Assembly: GCF_900324475.1 (NCBI RefSeq)
Contig: NZ_LT992502.1
Span: 2,170,001 to 2,234,000 of the forward strand
Length of the DNA stretch: 64,000 nt
Reading direction: 5' to 3'
Source: Enterobacter bugandensis
Lineage (GTDB): Bacteria > Pseudomonadota > Gammaproteobacteria > Enterobacterales > Enterobacteriaceae
Shown one piece after another: positions 35,409 to 45,311 of this stretch. Numbering within the stretch: position 1 is the first letter of the stretch; each line of letters begins with the position of its first letter. Both the position numbers and the translations under genes were made by a program. The notes under the pieces are model-generated. The model was not told where the DNA came from. It saw only the letters and a program-made list of their open reading frames with translations, and made no database searches.

Positions 35409-38400
35409 ATGACAGAACAACAAAAATTCACCTTCCCGATGCTCCTGCAACAGCTCGATTCTCTGACGCTGCGCGATAAACAGCGCTTCGCCCGCCGTCT
35501 GCACGGCGTGAAGAAGGTTAAAAATCCTGATGCACAACAGGCCATTTACCAGGAGATGGCCAAAGAGATTGAACAGGCGGCAGGGAAGGTTGTGCTGCGC
35601 GAAGCCGCGCGTCCGGCGATCACCTACCCGGAAAACCTGCCCGTCAGCCAGAAGAAACAGGACATCCTTGAGGCCGTCCGCGATCATCAGGTGGTGATTG
35701 TCGCGGGGGAAACCGGTTCAGGCAAAACCACCCAGTTGCCGAAAATCTGCATGGAGCTGGGCCGCGGGGTGAAGGGGCTGATTGGCCACACCCAGCCGCG
35801 TCGTCTGGCGGCGCGCACCGTGGCGAACCGTATTGCCGAAGAGCTGCAGACGGAGCCGGGCGGCTGCATCGGCTACAAGGTGCGATTCAGCGACCACGTC
35901 AGCGACAACACCATGGTCAAGCTGATGACGGACGGTATCCTGCTGGCGGAAATACAGCAGGACCGCCTGCTGATGCAGTACGACACCATCATCATTGACG
36001 AAGCGCACGAGCGCAGCCTGAACATTGACTTCCTGCTTGGCTATCTTAAAGAGTTGCTGCCACGTCGCCCTGATCTGAAAATCATCATCACCTCCGCGAC
36101 CATCGACCCGGAGCGTTTCTCAAAACACTTCAACAATGCGCCGATTATTGAAGTGTCGGGCCGCACCTATCCGGTGGAAGTGCGCTATCGCCCGATTGTG
36201 GAAGAGGCGGACGATACCGAGCGCGATCAGCTGCAGGCCATCTTCGACGCCGTTGACGAGCTGGGCAACGAGAGCGCGGGCGACATCCTGATCTTCATGA
36301 GCGGCGAGCGCGAAATTCGCTATACTGCCGATGCGCTCAGCAAGCGCGACCTGCGCCACACCGAGATCCTGCCGCTGTATGCCCGCCTGTCCAACAGCGA
36401 ACAGAACCGCGTCTTCCAGCCACACAGCGGACGCCGCATCGTGCTGGCGACCAACGTGGCGGAGACCTCGCTGACCGTACCGGGGATTAAATACGTGATC
36501 GACCCGGGCACGGCGCGCATCAGCCGCTACAGCTACCGCACCAAGGTTCAGCGCCTGCCGATTGAGCCGGTCTCCCAGGCGTCTGCTAACCAGCGTAAGG
36601 GCCGCTGCGGCCGCGTGTCGGAAGGGATCTGTATTCGTCTTTATTCCGAAGACGATTTCCTGTCGCGCCCGGAGTTTACCGACCCGGAAATTCTGCGCAC
36701 CAACCTGGCGTCCGTAATCCTGCAGATGACGGCCCTGGGGCTGGGCGACATCGCGGCGTTTCCGTTTGTCGAAGCGCCGGATAAGCGCAACATTCAGGAC
36801 GGCGTGCGTCTGCTGGAAGAGCTCGGAGCGATTACCACCGACGAGCAGGCAACGGTCTATAAGCTGACGCCGCTGGGCCGCCAGCTCAGCCAGCTGCCGG
36901 TCGACCCGCGCCTGGCGCGCATGGTGCTGGAAGCGCAAAAGCACGGTTGCGTGCGCGAGGCGATGATCATCACCTCGGCGCTCTCCATTCAGGACCCGCG
37001 CGAGCGTCCGATGGACAAACAGCAGGCGTCGGACGAAAAGCACCGTCGCTTCCACGACAAAGAGTCCGATTTCCTCGCCTTTGTGAACCTGTGGAACTAC
37101 CTCGGCGAGCAGCAGAAAGCGCTCTCCTCGAACCAGTTCCGCCGCCAGTGCCGCGTGGATTTCCTTAATTATCTGCGCGTGCGTGAATGGCAGGATATCT
37201 ACACCCAGCTGCGCCAGGTGGTGAAAGAGCTGGGCATTCCGGTGAACAGTGAACCGGCGGAGTACCGCGAAATTCATATCGCGCTGCTGACTGGCCTGCT
37301 GTCCCATATCGGGATGAAGGATGCGGATAAGCAGGAATATACCGGCGCGCGTAACGCGCGTTTCTCCATCTTCCCGGGTTCCGGCTTGTTCAAGAAGCCG
37401 CCGAAGTGGACCATGGTCGCGGAGCTTGTGGAAACCAGCCGCCTGTGGGGGCGCATTGCCGCGCGCATCGACCCGGAATGGGTTGAGCCGGTGGCTCAGC
37501 ACCTGCTGAAACGCTCGTACAGCGAGCCGCACTGGGAGCGCGCGCAGGGCGCGGTGATGGCGACCGAAAAAGTGACCGTTTACGGCCTGCCGGTGGTCGC
37601 CGCGCGTAAGGTCAACTACAGCCAGATCGATCCGGCGCTCAGCCGCGAGCTGTTTATCCGCCACGCGCTGGTGGAGGGGGACTGGCAGACGCGCCACGCG
37701 TTCTTCCGTGAAAACCTGAAGCTGCGCGCCGAGGTGGAAGAGCTTGAGCACAAGTCCCGACGCCGCGACATTCTGGTGGACGATGAGGCGCTGTTTGAGT
37801 TTTACGACCAGCGCATCAGCCATGATGTTATCTCCGCCCGCCACTTTGACAGCTGGTGGAAGAAGGCCAGCAAAGCGACGCCGGACCTGCTCAACTTCGA
37901 AAAGAGCATGCTGATTAAAGAGGGGGCGGAGTCGGTCAGCAAGCTCGACTACCCGAACTTCTGGCATCAGGGCAACCTCAAGCTGCGTCTGACCTACCAG
38001 TTTGAACCGGGCACCGACGCGGACGGCGTAACCGTCCACATTCCGCTGCCGCTGTTAAACCAGGTCGACGAGAGCGGGTTTGAGTGGCAAATTCCCGGCC
38101 TGCGCCGCGAGCTGGTGATTGCGCTGATCAAATCCCTGCCGAAACCGGTGCGGCGCAATTTTGTGCCAGCACCAAACTATGCGGAAGCGTTTCTGGGCCG
38201 CGTCACGCCGCTGGAACTGCCGCTGCTGGACGCGCTGGAGCGTGAGTTCCGCCGCATGACCGGCACCACTATCGACCGCGAAGACTGGAACTGGGATCAG
38301 GTGCCCGATCACCTGAAAATCAGCTTCCGCGTGGTGGATGATAAAAACAAAAAGCTGCTGGAAGGGCGTTCTCTCAGCGAGCTGAAAGAGGCGCTGAAAG

Positions 38401-39311
38401 GAAAAGTTCAGGAGACGCTTTCTGCGGTGGCGGACGACGGCATCGAGCAGAGCGGGCTGCATATCTGGAGCTTTGGCCAGCTTCCGGAAAGCTACGAGCA
38501 GAAGCGCGGCAACTATAAGGTCAAAGCCTGGCCGGCGCTGGTGGACGAACGTGACAGCGTGGCGATCAAACTTTTTGATAACCCGCAGGAACAGCAGCAG
38601 ATGATGTGGCGCGGGCTGCGCCGCCTGCTGCTGCTCAACATCCCGTCGCCGATCAAGTATCTGCACGAGAAGCTGCCGAACAAAGCCAAGCTGGGGCTCT
38701 ACTTTAACCCGTACGGCAAAGTGCTGGATCTGATTGACGACTGCATCTCCTGCGGCGTGGACAAGCTGATCCACGAGGCGGGCGGCCCGGTCTGGACGGA
38801 AGAAGGTTTTGCGAAGCTGCATGACAAGGTGCGCGCCGAGCTGAACGACACCGTGGTGGAGATTGCCAAACAGGTCGAGCAGATCCTCACCGCCGTGTTC
38901 AACATCAACAAGCGCCTGAAGGGGCGCGTGGATATGACCATGGCGCTGGGGCTGTCGGACGTGAAGGCGCAGATGGCGGGACTGGTGTACCGCGGCTTTG
39001 TCACCGGCAACGGCTTTAAGCGTCTGGGCGATACGCTGCGCTATCTGCAGGCGATTGAAAAACGGCTGGAGAAAATGTCGATCGATCCGCACCGCGATCG
39101 CGCGCAGATGCTGAAGGTCGAAAGCGTGCAGCAGGCGTGGCAGCAGTGGTTAAACAAGCTGCCGCCGGCGCGCCGCGACGATGAAGATGTGCAGGAGATC
39201 CGCTGGATGATCGAGGAGCTGCGCGTCAGCTTCTTTGCTCAGCAGCTCGGTACGCCGTATCCGATTTCGGATAAACGTATATTGCAGGCGATGGAGCAGA
39301 TTTCCGCTTAA
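35409..39311 (+). CDS. hrpA: HrpA, DEAH-box ATP-dependent RNA helicase
   Basis: 1300 residues, the expected length. The P-loop GETGSGKT is at residues 100-107 and the DEAH box at 197-200 (IIIDEAHERS), followed by the SATIDPERF motif, TNVAETSLTVPGI and the HrpA-type QRKGRCGRVSEGICIRLY. The long C-terminal region is specific to this family. HrpA acts in mRNA processing and in rescuing stalled ribosomes. The next gene downstream in E. coli is ydcF; here about 5 kb of other genes lies between. Confidence 0.97.
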   Translation: MTEQQKFTFPMLLQQLDSLTLRDKQRFARRLHGVKKVKNPDAQQAIYQEMAKEIEQAAGKVVLREAARPAITYPENLPVSQKKQDILEAVRDHQVVIVAGETGSGKTTQLPKICMELGRGVKGLIGHTQPRRLAARTVANRIAEELQTEPGGCIGYKVRFSDHVSDNTMVKLMTDGILLAEIQQDRLLMQYDTIIIDEAHERSLNIDFLLGYLKELLPRRPDLKIIITSATIDPERFSKHFNNAPIIEVSGRTYPVEVRYRPIVEEADDTERDQLQAIFDAVDELGNESAGDILIFMSGEREIRYTADALSKRDLRHTEILPLYARLSNSEQNRVFQPHSGRRIVLATNVAETSLTVPGIKYVIDPGTARISRYSYRTKVQRLPIEPVSQASANQRKGRCGRVSEGICIRLYSEDDFLSRPEFTDPEILRTNLASVILQMTALGLGDIAAFPFVEAPDKRNIQDGVRLLEELGAITTDEQATVYKLTPLGRQLSQLPVDPRLARMVLEAQKHGCVREAMIITSALSIQDPRERPMDKQQASDEKHRRFHDKESDFLAFVNLWNYLGEQQKALSSNQFRRQCRVDFLNYLRVREWQDIYTQLRQVVKELGIPVNSEPAEYREIHIALLTGLLSHIGMKDADKQEYTGARNARFSIFPGSGLFKKPPKWTMVAELVETSRLWGRIAARIDPEWVEPVAQHLLKRSYSEPHWERAQGAVMATEKVTVYGLPVVAARKVNYSQIDPALSRELFIRHALVEGDWQTRHAFFRENLKLRAEVEELEHKSRRRDILVDDEALFEFYDQRISHDVISARHFDSWWKKASKATPDLLNFEKSMLIKEGAESVSKLDYPNFWHQGNLKLRLTYQFEPGTDADGVTVHIPLPLLNQVDESGFEWQIPGLRRELVIALIKSLPKPVRRNFVPAPNYAEAFLGRVTPLELPLLDALEREFRRMTGTTIDREDWNWDQVPDHLKISFRVVDDKNKKLLEGRSLSELKEALKGKVQETLSAVADDGIEQSGLHIWSFGQLPESYEQKRGNYKVKAWPALVDERDSVAIKLFDNPQEQQQMMWRGLRRLLLLNIPSPIKYLHEKLPNKAKLGLYFNPYGKVLDLIDDCISCGVDKLIHEAGGPVWTEEGFAKLHDKVRAELNDTVVEIAKQVEQILTAVFNINKRLKGRVDMTMALGLSDVKAQMAGLVYRGFVTGNGFKRLGDTLRYLQAIEKRLEKMSIDPHRDRAQMLKVESVQQAWQQWLNKLPPARRDDEDVQEIRWMIEELRVSFFAQQLGTPYPISDKRILQAMEQISA

Positions 39312-39330
39312 CGTCCTTGCCCGGTTTTCT

Positions 39331-39351
39331 CCCTCTCCCACAGGGAGAGGG
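39331..39351. repeat. CCCTCTCCC/GGGAGAGGG hairpin after hrpA
   Basis: Nine perfectly paired bases and a three-base loop (ACA), between the convergent stops of hrpA and the O-methyltransferase gene. Second copy of the family also seen at 7662 and 45272. No strong U-tract. Confidence 0.65.
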
Positions 39352-39365
39352 TCGGGCTGATGCCT

Positions 39366-40025
39366 TCACCCATTCACAATCGCCAGCGTAAACCCATCCC
39401 ATCCCTTAACCCCCACCGTTTGCAGCGCGGTGGCGGTTAAGCGCGGGTTATCCCCCGTCATCTCGATAAAACGCCGCACGCCCAGCACGCGCGCGTCGTC
39501 GCTTTGCCCGTTAATGACCTCGCCGTCGCGGACCACGTTATCGCCGATGATCACCGTGCCGGGACGGGAATAGTGCAGCGCCCACTCCAGATAGCCGGGA
39601 TTGTTTGGCTTATCGGCATCAATAAAGATCAGGTCGAACGGTGGAACGTCACCGAAATTCTCCAGCGAGTTCAGTGCCGGGCCTTCAATTAATTCAATAC
39701 GATCGTTCAGCCCCGCGAGGCGAATATTCTGGCGGGCAACATCGGCATGCGTTGGGTCCGCCTCGAGCGTAATCAGCTTTCCGTCCGGCGGCAGGGCGCG
39801 CGCCATCCAGATAGAGCTATAGGCACCCAGCGTACCGATCTCAAGAATGCGTCTTGCCTGCGTCATGCGCACGAACAGCGCCAGCAGCTGTCCCTGATTG
39901 GCCGCAACATCGTGTTCGGGTAGCCCGGCGCGTTTATTGTTCTCAAGAACCTTCTGTAGAACCTCATCCTCAGGGATAAGCGAAGAAATCATGTAATTAT
40001 CTACTGCAGACCATTGTTGTTGCAT
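39366..40025 (-). CDS. Class I SAM-dependent O-methyltransferase
   Basis: 219 residues. The SAM motif is RRILEIGTLGAYSSIWMARALP and a catechol-type DADKPN motif (FIDADKPNNPGYLEW) follows, as in the caffeoyl-CoA/catechol O-methyltransferase family. The product would methylate a small hydroxylated aromatic or a catechol in a Mg-dependent way; the substrate is not known. It sits beside a drug efflux operon, separated by a BIME. Confidence 0.9.
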   Translation of the reverse strand: MQQQWSAVDNYMISSLIPEDEVLQKVLENNKRAGLPEHDVAANQGQLLALFVRMTQARRILEIGTLGAYSSIWMARALPPDGKLITLEADPTHADVARQNIRLAGLNDRIELIEGPALNSLENFGDVPPFDLIFIDADKPNNPGYLEWALHYSRPGTVIIGDNVVRDGEVINGQSDDARVLGVRRFIEMTGDNPRLTATALQTVGVKGWDGFTLAIVNG

Positions 40026-40048
40026 AGATTGACTCCTTAAGAGGGATT

Positions 40049-40122
40049 GCCGGGTGGCGGCTACGCCTTACCCGGCCTACGGGTGCGAAATGCAGGTCCG
40101 GTAAGCAAAGCGCCACCGGGCA
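40049..40122. repeat. BIME (two REP units in opposite orientation)
   Basis: First unit GCCGGGTGGCGGCTACG near 40049-40076, second, inverted, at 40097-40122 (ending GCCACCGGGCAGG). The pair lies between the O-methyltransferase start and the efflux operon end. Confidence 0.85.
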
Positions 40123-40127
40123 GGTTT

Positions 40128-41507
40128 TCAGGCACTGACCCATCCTCCGCCCAGTGCTTTATACAAATCAATCTGCGCCAGCAGCAGGTTATTTTTGACC
40201 TGCACCACGCTGGTCTGGACCGAGTACAGCGTGCGCTGCGCGTCCAGCACGTCAAGATAGGATGAATAACCGTTGCGATAGCGGTTCTGCGCAATGCGCA
40301 GCGTCTCCCGGGCCACATCCTGCTGGGCAAGCAGCTCCGTCAGCTGTTCCTGATAGCGCGTAATGGCATCAAGGCTGTTGTTCACTTCGGCAAACGCGTT
40401 ACGCACGGTTTTTTCATACGCATACAGCGCCTGGTTACGCTGGGACTGGGAAATATCCACCTGCGCGTTCAGCGCCTGGCGGTTCAGCAGCGGGGCGAGA
40501 ATGCTGCCGCCTGCGCTCCAGAGCTGGAGCGGGTTGTCCAGCAGGCCGGAAAGGGTGCGATCCTGGATCGATCCGGTTGCGGTCAGGTTGATCGACGGCA
40601 GCAGGCTGGCGCGTGACGCGGCAAGCGAGGCGTCAGCCGCGACCAGCTGTCGCTCGGCCTGCACGATATCTGGCCGACGATTCAGGAGCGTGGAGGGCAG
40701 CTGTGACGGCAGCGTGAGCGGCGTCAGCGCCGCAAAGCTTTCGCTACGCGCTACCGCACCGGGATTGCTTCCCAGCAGCAGGCTCAGGGCATTCTCCTGC
40801 TGCGCAATCTGATGCCGCAGCACGGGCACCTGCGCTCGCGTTGAGCGAAGCTCGGAATCCGACTGCATCAGCTCCAGGCGCGAACTGTAGCCCGTCTCAA
40901 GCTGGCGTTTGGCAAGATTAAACGCCTCTTCGCGCGATTTCAGCGTGGATTCGGTCACGCGCAGCTGTTCATCAAGCGAGAGCAGGGTGACGTACCCGGA
41001 GGCAACGGACGAGGCGACGGTGAGATCCGCAGCCGCGGCGGCGGCTTTTTGCGCCTCCAGCGAGGCTTCGGCGGCATTGGCCACGCTGCGGTTGACGCCC
41101 CAGATATCAACGTCATAGCTCGCCGTCAGGCTGCCTCTGTACAGCGTGCTGTAAACCGGAAGCCCAGTGGCGGCGGATTGAGAACGGGCGCGCGTCCCGG
41201 TTACGCCCGCGTCGAGCGAAGGAAACAGGCTGCCGTCGGCGGCAAAGACCCGCGCCTGATATTCGTTTATCCGCTCGCGGGCAATCAGCACATCGCTGTT
41301 ATTTTTTAGCGCCTGGTCCACATAGCGGTTGAGGTTGTTGTCATGAAAATTGCGCCACCAGAGCTGTTCCGTCGGGCTGGTTGGCCCTGAGACGGCGCGC
41401 CATTGAGCCGGAATTTGCAGGGTCGGCTGCGCCGGCTTGACGTCAACGGACTGGCATCCGGCCAGCATGAGCGCCCCCACCAGCGCGGCTATCGGGCGAA
41501 GGATCAT
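40128..41507 (-). CDS. Outer membrane efflux lipoprotein (NodT/OprM family)
   Basis: 459 residues. The lipoprotein signal MILRPIAALVGALMLAGCQS has lipobox LAGC, so Cys18 would carry the lipid. Two repeated coiled-coil halves follow, with LYRGSLTASYDVDIWG in the first and NRRPDIVQAERQLVAADAS in the second, as in TolC-like NodT proteins. It would form the outer membrane exit of the tripartite system encoded by the next two genes, with which it overlaps by four bases. Confidence 0.93.
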   Translation of the reverse strand: MILRPIAALVGALMLAGCQSVDVKPAQPTLQIPAQWRAVSGPTSPTEQLWWRNFHDNNLNRYVDQALKNNSDVLIARERINEYQARVFAADGSLFPSLDAGVTGTRARSQSAATGLPVYSTLYRGSLTASYDVDIWGVNRSVANAAEASLEAQKAAAAAADLTVASSVASGYVTLLSLDEQLRVTESTLKSREEAFNLAKRQLETGYSSRLELMQSDSELRSTRAQVPVLRHQIAQQENALSLLLGSNPGAVARSESFAALTPLTLPSQLPSTLLNRRPDIVQAERQLVAADASLAASRASLLPSINLTATGSIQDRTLSGLLDNPLQLWSAGGSILAPLLNRQALNAQVDISQSQRNQALYAYEKTVRNAFAEVNNSLDAITRYQEQLTELLAQQDVARETLRIAQNRYRNGYSSYLDVLDAQRTLYSVQTSVVQVKNNLLLAQIDLYKALGGGWVSA

Positions 41508-42586
41508 GGCTTCGCCTCCCGCGTATCAATCGTCACCTGTACCGACATACCCGGACGCAGCAGCGCAGACTCTTCAGGCTTACCGAGCACCTCAATGCGC
41601 ACCGGAATACGCTGGGCGATTTTGACAAAGTTGCCGGTGGCGTTGTCCGGCGTGATAGCGCTGAATTCAACCCCGGTCGCCGGCGAGATGCTCTCTACGC
41701 GGCCCTGATACGCTTTGTTGTTTAAGGCATCGACGGTAAACTTCACCGGCTGACCGACGCGCAGCTCCGCCAGCTGGGTCTCTTTGATGTTGGCAATCAC
41801 CCAGTGCTGCGGCGGTACCAGCGTAGTGAGGTGCGTTCCGGCAGTCACGTACGCGCCGAGACGCACGGCAATCTGGCCGAGCTGGCCGTCCCGCGGGGCG
41901 ATAATGCGGGTGTTTTGCAGGTCAATCTGCGCCAGCTCCAGCGCCGCTTTGGCGTTTTCAACATCTGCCTCCAGCGCGCCGCGGTTCACAATCACCGTCT
42001 GCAGATCCTGACGCGACATCTCAAGCGTGGCTTTCGCCTGGTCGATATCCGCGCTGCCCTGAGCCGCACTGGCCAGCGCGGCATCGCGCTCGCGAATGGA
42101 AAGCGACCCATCCGCCGTCAGATCCTTCACGCGCTTTAAATCCGCCTGGGTTTTCAGGCTCTGGGCGCGGGCATTTTTCAGCGCGGCTTCATTTTTGGCA
42201 ATGGTCGCTTCGGCGCTTTTCCGCTGCTGCAGGTTGTTATTCAGCGCGGCAATTTTCATCGCCAGCTGCGCCTCGGCCTGATGCACGCGCTGACGATAGA
42301 TGCGGTCATCGATCTGCAACAGCAGATCGCCTTTTTTAACCTGCACAAAGTCCTGAACCTTCACCTCGGTGATATAGCCGTTAACCTGGGGGCTAATGAA
42401 CGTCGTCTGGCCGCGCACGTAGGCGTTGTCGGTAAACTGCGCGTGGCGGGTAAACGGCGGCAGCTGCCAGGCGTAAAGAATGACCAGCACGCCGACAATA
42501 CCGATGGCAGCGGCGGTGAAAACGGAAACAATGCGCACATTTTTGCGGGTGTTGGCCTGCTCTTTGGCGGCATCCTGCTGACTCAT
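41504..42586 (-). CDS. HlyD/EmrA-family membrane fusion protein
   Basis: 360 residues. One N-terminal membrane helix (VSVFTAAAIGIVGVLVILYAW), then the lipoyl-like half FTDNAYVRGQTTFISPQVNGYI and a long alpha-helical hairpin, followed by the second lipoyl half near IIAPRDGQLGQIAVRLG. It connects the MFS pump to the outer membrane channel. Gene order MFS, HlyD, outer membrane protein is that of EmrAB-type operons with their own exit duct. Confidence 0.94.
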   Translation of the reverse strand: MSQQDAAKEQANTRKNVRIVSVFTAAAIGIVGVLVILYAWQLPPFTRHAQFTDNAYVRGQTTFISPQVNGYITEVKVQDFVQVKKGDLLLQIDDRIYRQRVHQAEAQLAMKIAALNNNLQQRKSAEATIAKNEAALKNARAQSLKTQADLKRVKDLTADGSLSIRERDAALASAAQGSADIDQAKATLEMSRQDLQTVIVNRGALEADVENAKAALELAQIDLQNTRIIAPRDGQLGQIAVRLGAYVTAGTHLTTLVPPQHWVIANIKETQLAELRVGQPVKFTVDALNNKAYQGRVESISPATGVEFSAITPDNATGNFVKIAQRIPVRIEVLGKPEESALLRPGMSVQVTIDTREAKP

Positions 42587-42608
42587 AAACTCTCCAGAAA
42601 TATTACAA

Positions 42609-44261
42609 TTATTTGTTGCCGGTGGCGTTCTTCAGCGCCATACGGGCAGTAATGCGCAGGCGCAGCAAGCGCCATAAAATCCAGACCAGCGTGGCGGCAG
42701 CGATGCTTGCCGTCAGCAGATAAGTATCGTTATAGGCCAGAATATTTGCCTCAAGGGTGGTCACCGTCTGTAGCTGGGTAATGGCCTGCGTTCCCAGCAG
42801 CGTACTGTCGCCAATCAGGCTTTTATACATCTGGGTATAAAGCTGAATCCGCTCGTTGACCAGCGGGTTAAGCGTGGTGAGCTGATCCGCCAGCAGGCTG
42901 GAGTGGTATTTCTCGCGCCAGGTCTGGAAGGTGCCGAGAATCGCCGATCCCAGCAGGCCGCCGAGGTTCTGGCTCATGCCAAACATGACCGAAAAGCTGA
43001 CCAGGTTACGCGGGTCGGCAATTACCCCGCCAATGGCGGCCAGCATGGCGGGCGCCAGGAAGAAGGCGCTGCCGAAGCCCAGCAGGAACTGGCTGACCAT
43101 CAGCTGATCCGGGCGGGTCAGATTATTGGACTGGCTGTCCAGCAGCGAGGCAACAATCATCAGCGCCAGAGAGGTGATAATCGGCCACGCCAGCTTTGTG
43201 GGCTTGATGGTGAGGCAGCTGGTGACGATCCCGCAGACGATCCCGGCGAAAATGGACCACGCCAGATGGGTCATCTGCTCATTCTGTAACCCCACGTACT
43301 GCAGCCAGCCGATGACGCCGGTATTTTGCTCCGCCAGCACGATGCGGATCAGCAGCATGATCAGCCCCAGGCGAACGATGCTGCCGCTCGACAGCCAGCG
43401 GGTGTTCAGCAGTGGGTTGGCGCGGTTATGTTCAAACACGATGGCGGAAACAATCAGCACCAGCGATAGCGCCAGCGACCAGCCGATCCACGGCGCCTCG
43501 AACCACCAGTCCAGACGGCCTAAAGAGAGCACGGCGCAGAGCAGGGCCATTCCGGGAGCCAGTAAAAAGAAGGTGACAAAGTCTTTCTTCTCGAAGACCT
43601 TGCGTCGGTCACCCGGCGGCAGTTTTAAGGCGATTACGCAGGCCAGGGAGATCAGCGCCAGCCCCAGTTCAAAGAAATAGAGCCCGCGCCACTCGTCCAG
43701 CTGGAGAAGCTCAGTGGAAAACAGACGCGCCAGCGGAATAGCGAGCGACGATCCGGTGATCCCGATGGTAAGCGCCTTCAGGCGATGCTTCGCAGGCCAG
43801 GCCTGGATTTGGTAGTAAATCCCCAGCGAGCTGAGCGCGGCGGCCACCATCCCGTGCGCGGCGCGTACCATCAGCGCGGAGCTGAGGTCGTTAACGAACA
43901 GGTGGAAAAAGGTGACCAGCACGTAGAGCACCAGAAAACCTTCCGTAAAGGCGCGCAGGCCGTACTGTTGACGAAATTTGACCAGCAGCAGGTTAATGGA
44001 GATGTTGGTCATCACATAGACTGCGGGCAGCCAGGCGATTTCGGTCGACCAGGCCCCGAAGGTTCCCTGCAGGTTTTGCAGGTTGGCGGTGACCACCGCA
44101 TTGCCCAGTGCCCCCGTCAGGCAAACCAGCAGCCCAACGACGCCATAGGCGACGCGTTTTGGCGTACTGTGCTCGGGGGTGGAAGGCGAACCCAGCAGGG
44201 CGGGTTTCTCATGGGGCTGCCACTCGCGAGGAGCATAAGGGTCGCGTTCGGGCAGGCGCAT
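42609..44261 (-). CDS. DHA2-family MFS efflux pump (EmrB-like)
   Basis: 550 residues with about 14 membrane helices, the length expected for the DHA2 drug:proton antiporters. The first helix region VVGLLVCLTGALGNAVVTANLQNL and AHGMVAAALSSLGIYYQIQ mark the family. It is somewhat divergent from EmrB itself, so the drug spectrum is unknown. First gene of the three-gene operon, divergent from ydcF. Confidence 0.93.
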   Translation of the reverse strand: MRLPERDPYAPREWQPHEKPALLGSPSTPEHSTPKRVAYGVVGLLVCLTGALGNAVVTANLQNLQGTFGAWSTEIAWLPAVYVMTNISINLLLVKFRQQYGLRAFTEGFLVLYVLVTFFHLFVNDLSSALMVRAAHGMVAAALSSLGIYYQIQAWPAKHRLKALTIGITGSSLAIPLARLFSTELLQLDEWRGLYFFELGLALISLACVIALKLPPGDRRKVFEKKDFVTFFLLAPGMALLCAVLSLGRLDWWFEAPWIGWSLALSLVLIVSAIVFEHNRANPLLNTRWLSSGSIVRLGLIMLLIRIVLAEQNTGVIGWLQYVGLQNEQMTHLAWSIFAGIVCGIVTSCLTIKPTKLAWPIITSLALMIVASLLDSQSNNLTRPDQLMVSQFLLGFGSAFFLAPAMLAAIGGVIADPRNLVSFSVMFGMSQNLGGLLGSAILGTFQTWREKYHSSLLADQLTTLNPLVNERIQLYTQMYKSLIGDSTLLGTQAITQLQTVTTLEANILAYNDTYLLTASIAAATLVWILWRLLRLRITARMALKNATGNK

Positions 44262-44463
44262 AACGTCATTACCTTAGAAATGATTGAATAATTAGCGGGC
44301 TAGCGATTCTACGTCTGCCGCAAATGATAATTCAAGTGAATATGATTTGCGCATGTTAATCAAATGTACGAAAGAAATTTAAGGAAAAAGAGCGGCCCGA
44401 TGTCGCCGTTGTGTTGAGAACCTGAAGTCGCTACCCTGAAGGGATAGCGAGAAGGAGTTCATC

Positions 44464-45258
44464 ATGGAACAGACCCATTTTCCCATCCTGCCGGATGCCA
44501 CGCTGGCGGCCATTAATACTGTCGGTGAATGGCTGGCGCAGGACGACCTGAGCGGCAGCCGCCTGCACCCGGACGTCGATGCGGTAATTCTGGCAGGGAA
44601 CGCGGTGATCCCGACCATTGAGGCAGCCTGCCGTATTGCCGCTCAGCGAGAAATCCCGCTCCTGATTAGCGGCGGTATTGGTCATTCAACCGCGTTTTTA
44701 TATTCAGCTATCGGCAATCATCCGCGTTATCACACCTTACAAGTCGAAGGGCGGGCCGAAGCGAGCATTCTTGCCGACGTTGCGCGGGCGTTCTGGCAGA
44801 TCCCCGAGGCGCGCCTGTGGGTTGAAGATCGCTCCACCAACTGCGGTGAAAACGCGCGCTTTAGCTGGAACATGCTGAAAGAGCGTCAGCGGACAAGCGG
44901 GCGCGTGCTGGTGGTGCAGGACCCAACGATGCAGCGCCGCACGATGGCGACGTTTGCCCGCGTGTGCCGCGATGAACCCGCATCACCGCAGTGGATCAGC
45001 CATCCCGGGTTTACGCCAGTGCTGCAAAACGGCACAGAGGGCGTGGAGTTTAGTGGGGGCAATGCCGGGCTGTGGCCCGTTGACCGTTATCTTTCACTGG
45101 TTATGGGGGAACTGCCGCGCCTGTATGATGACGTTAACGGCTATGGCCCGGCCGGGCGGGATTTTATCGCCCACGTTGAATTCCCTGAAACCGTCACCGC
45201 CGCATGGAGACAGCTTCAACAGGACCCAGTCCTGAAGGTGGCGCGTAAAATCATCTGA
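44464..45258 (+). CDS. ydcF: YdcF, DUF218-family protein
   Basis: 264 residues. The DUF218 motifs are AVILAGNAVIPTIEAACRIA, VEDRSTNCGENARFSWNML and VVQDPTMQRRTMATFARV. E. coli YdcF binds S-adenosylmethionine, but its role is unclear. In E. coli it follows hrpA, and aldA and gapC come next; here it is separated from hrpA by the methyltransferase and efflux genes, and aldA is absent. Confidence 0.94.
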   Translation: MEQTHFPILPDATLAAINTVGEWLAQDDLSGSRLHPDVDAVILAGNAVIPTIEAACRIAAQREIPLLISGGIGHSTAFLYSAIGNHPRYHTLQVEGRAEASILADVARAFWQIPEARLWVEDRSTNCGENARFSWNMLKERQRTSGRVLVVQDPTMQRRTMATFARVCRDEPASPQWISHPGFTPVLQNGTEGVEFSGGNAGLWPVDRYLSLVMGELPRLYDDVNGYGPAGRDFIAHVEFPETVTAAWRQLQQDPVLKVARKII

Positions 45259-45271
45259 GCACGGAACAATC

Positions 45272-45294
45272 CCCTCGCCCCATTGGGGAGAGGG
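45272..45294. repeat. CCCTCGCCCC/GGGGAGAGGG hairpin after ydcF
   Basis: Ten-base stem with one mismatch and a three-base loop (ATT), followed by TTAGGGTGCGGGG. It lies between the convergent stops of ydcF and gapC. Third copy of the hairpin family also found at 7662 and 39331. Confidence 0.65.
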
Positions 45295-45311
45295 TTAGGG
45301 TGCGGGGAAAA

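Noticed and set aside
36120..39092. Long minus-strand frames within hrpA (639 and 345 codons)
   Set aside because: Antisense to a well-conserved full-length helicase; composition is atypical of proteins (rich in Arg, His, Gln).
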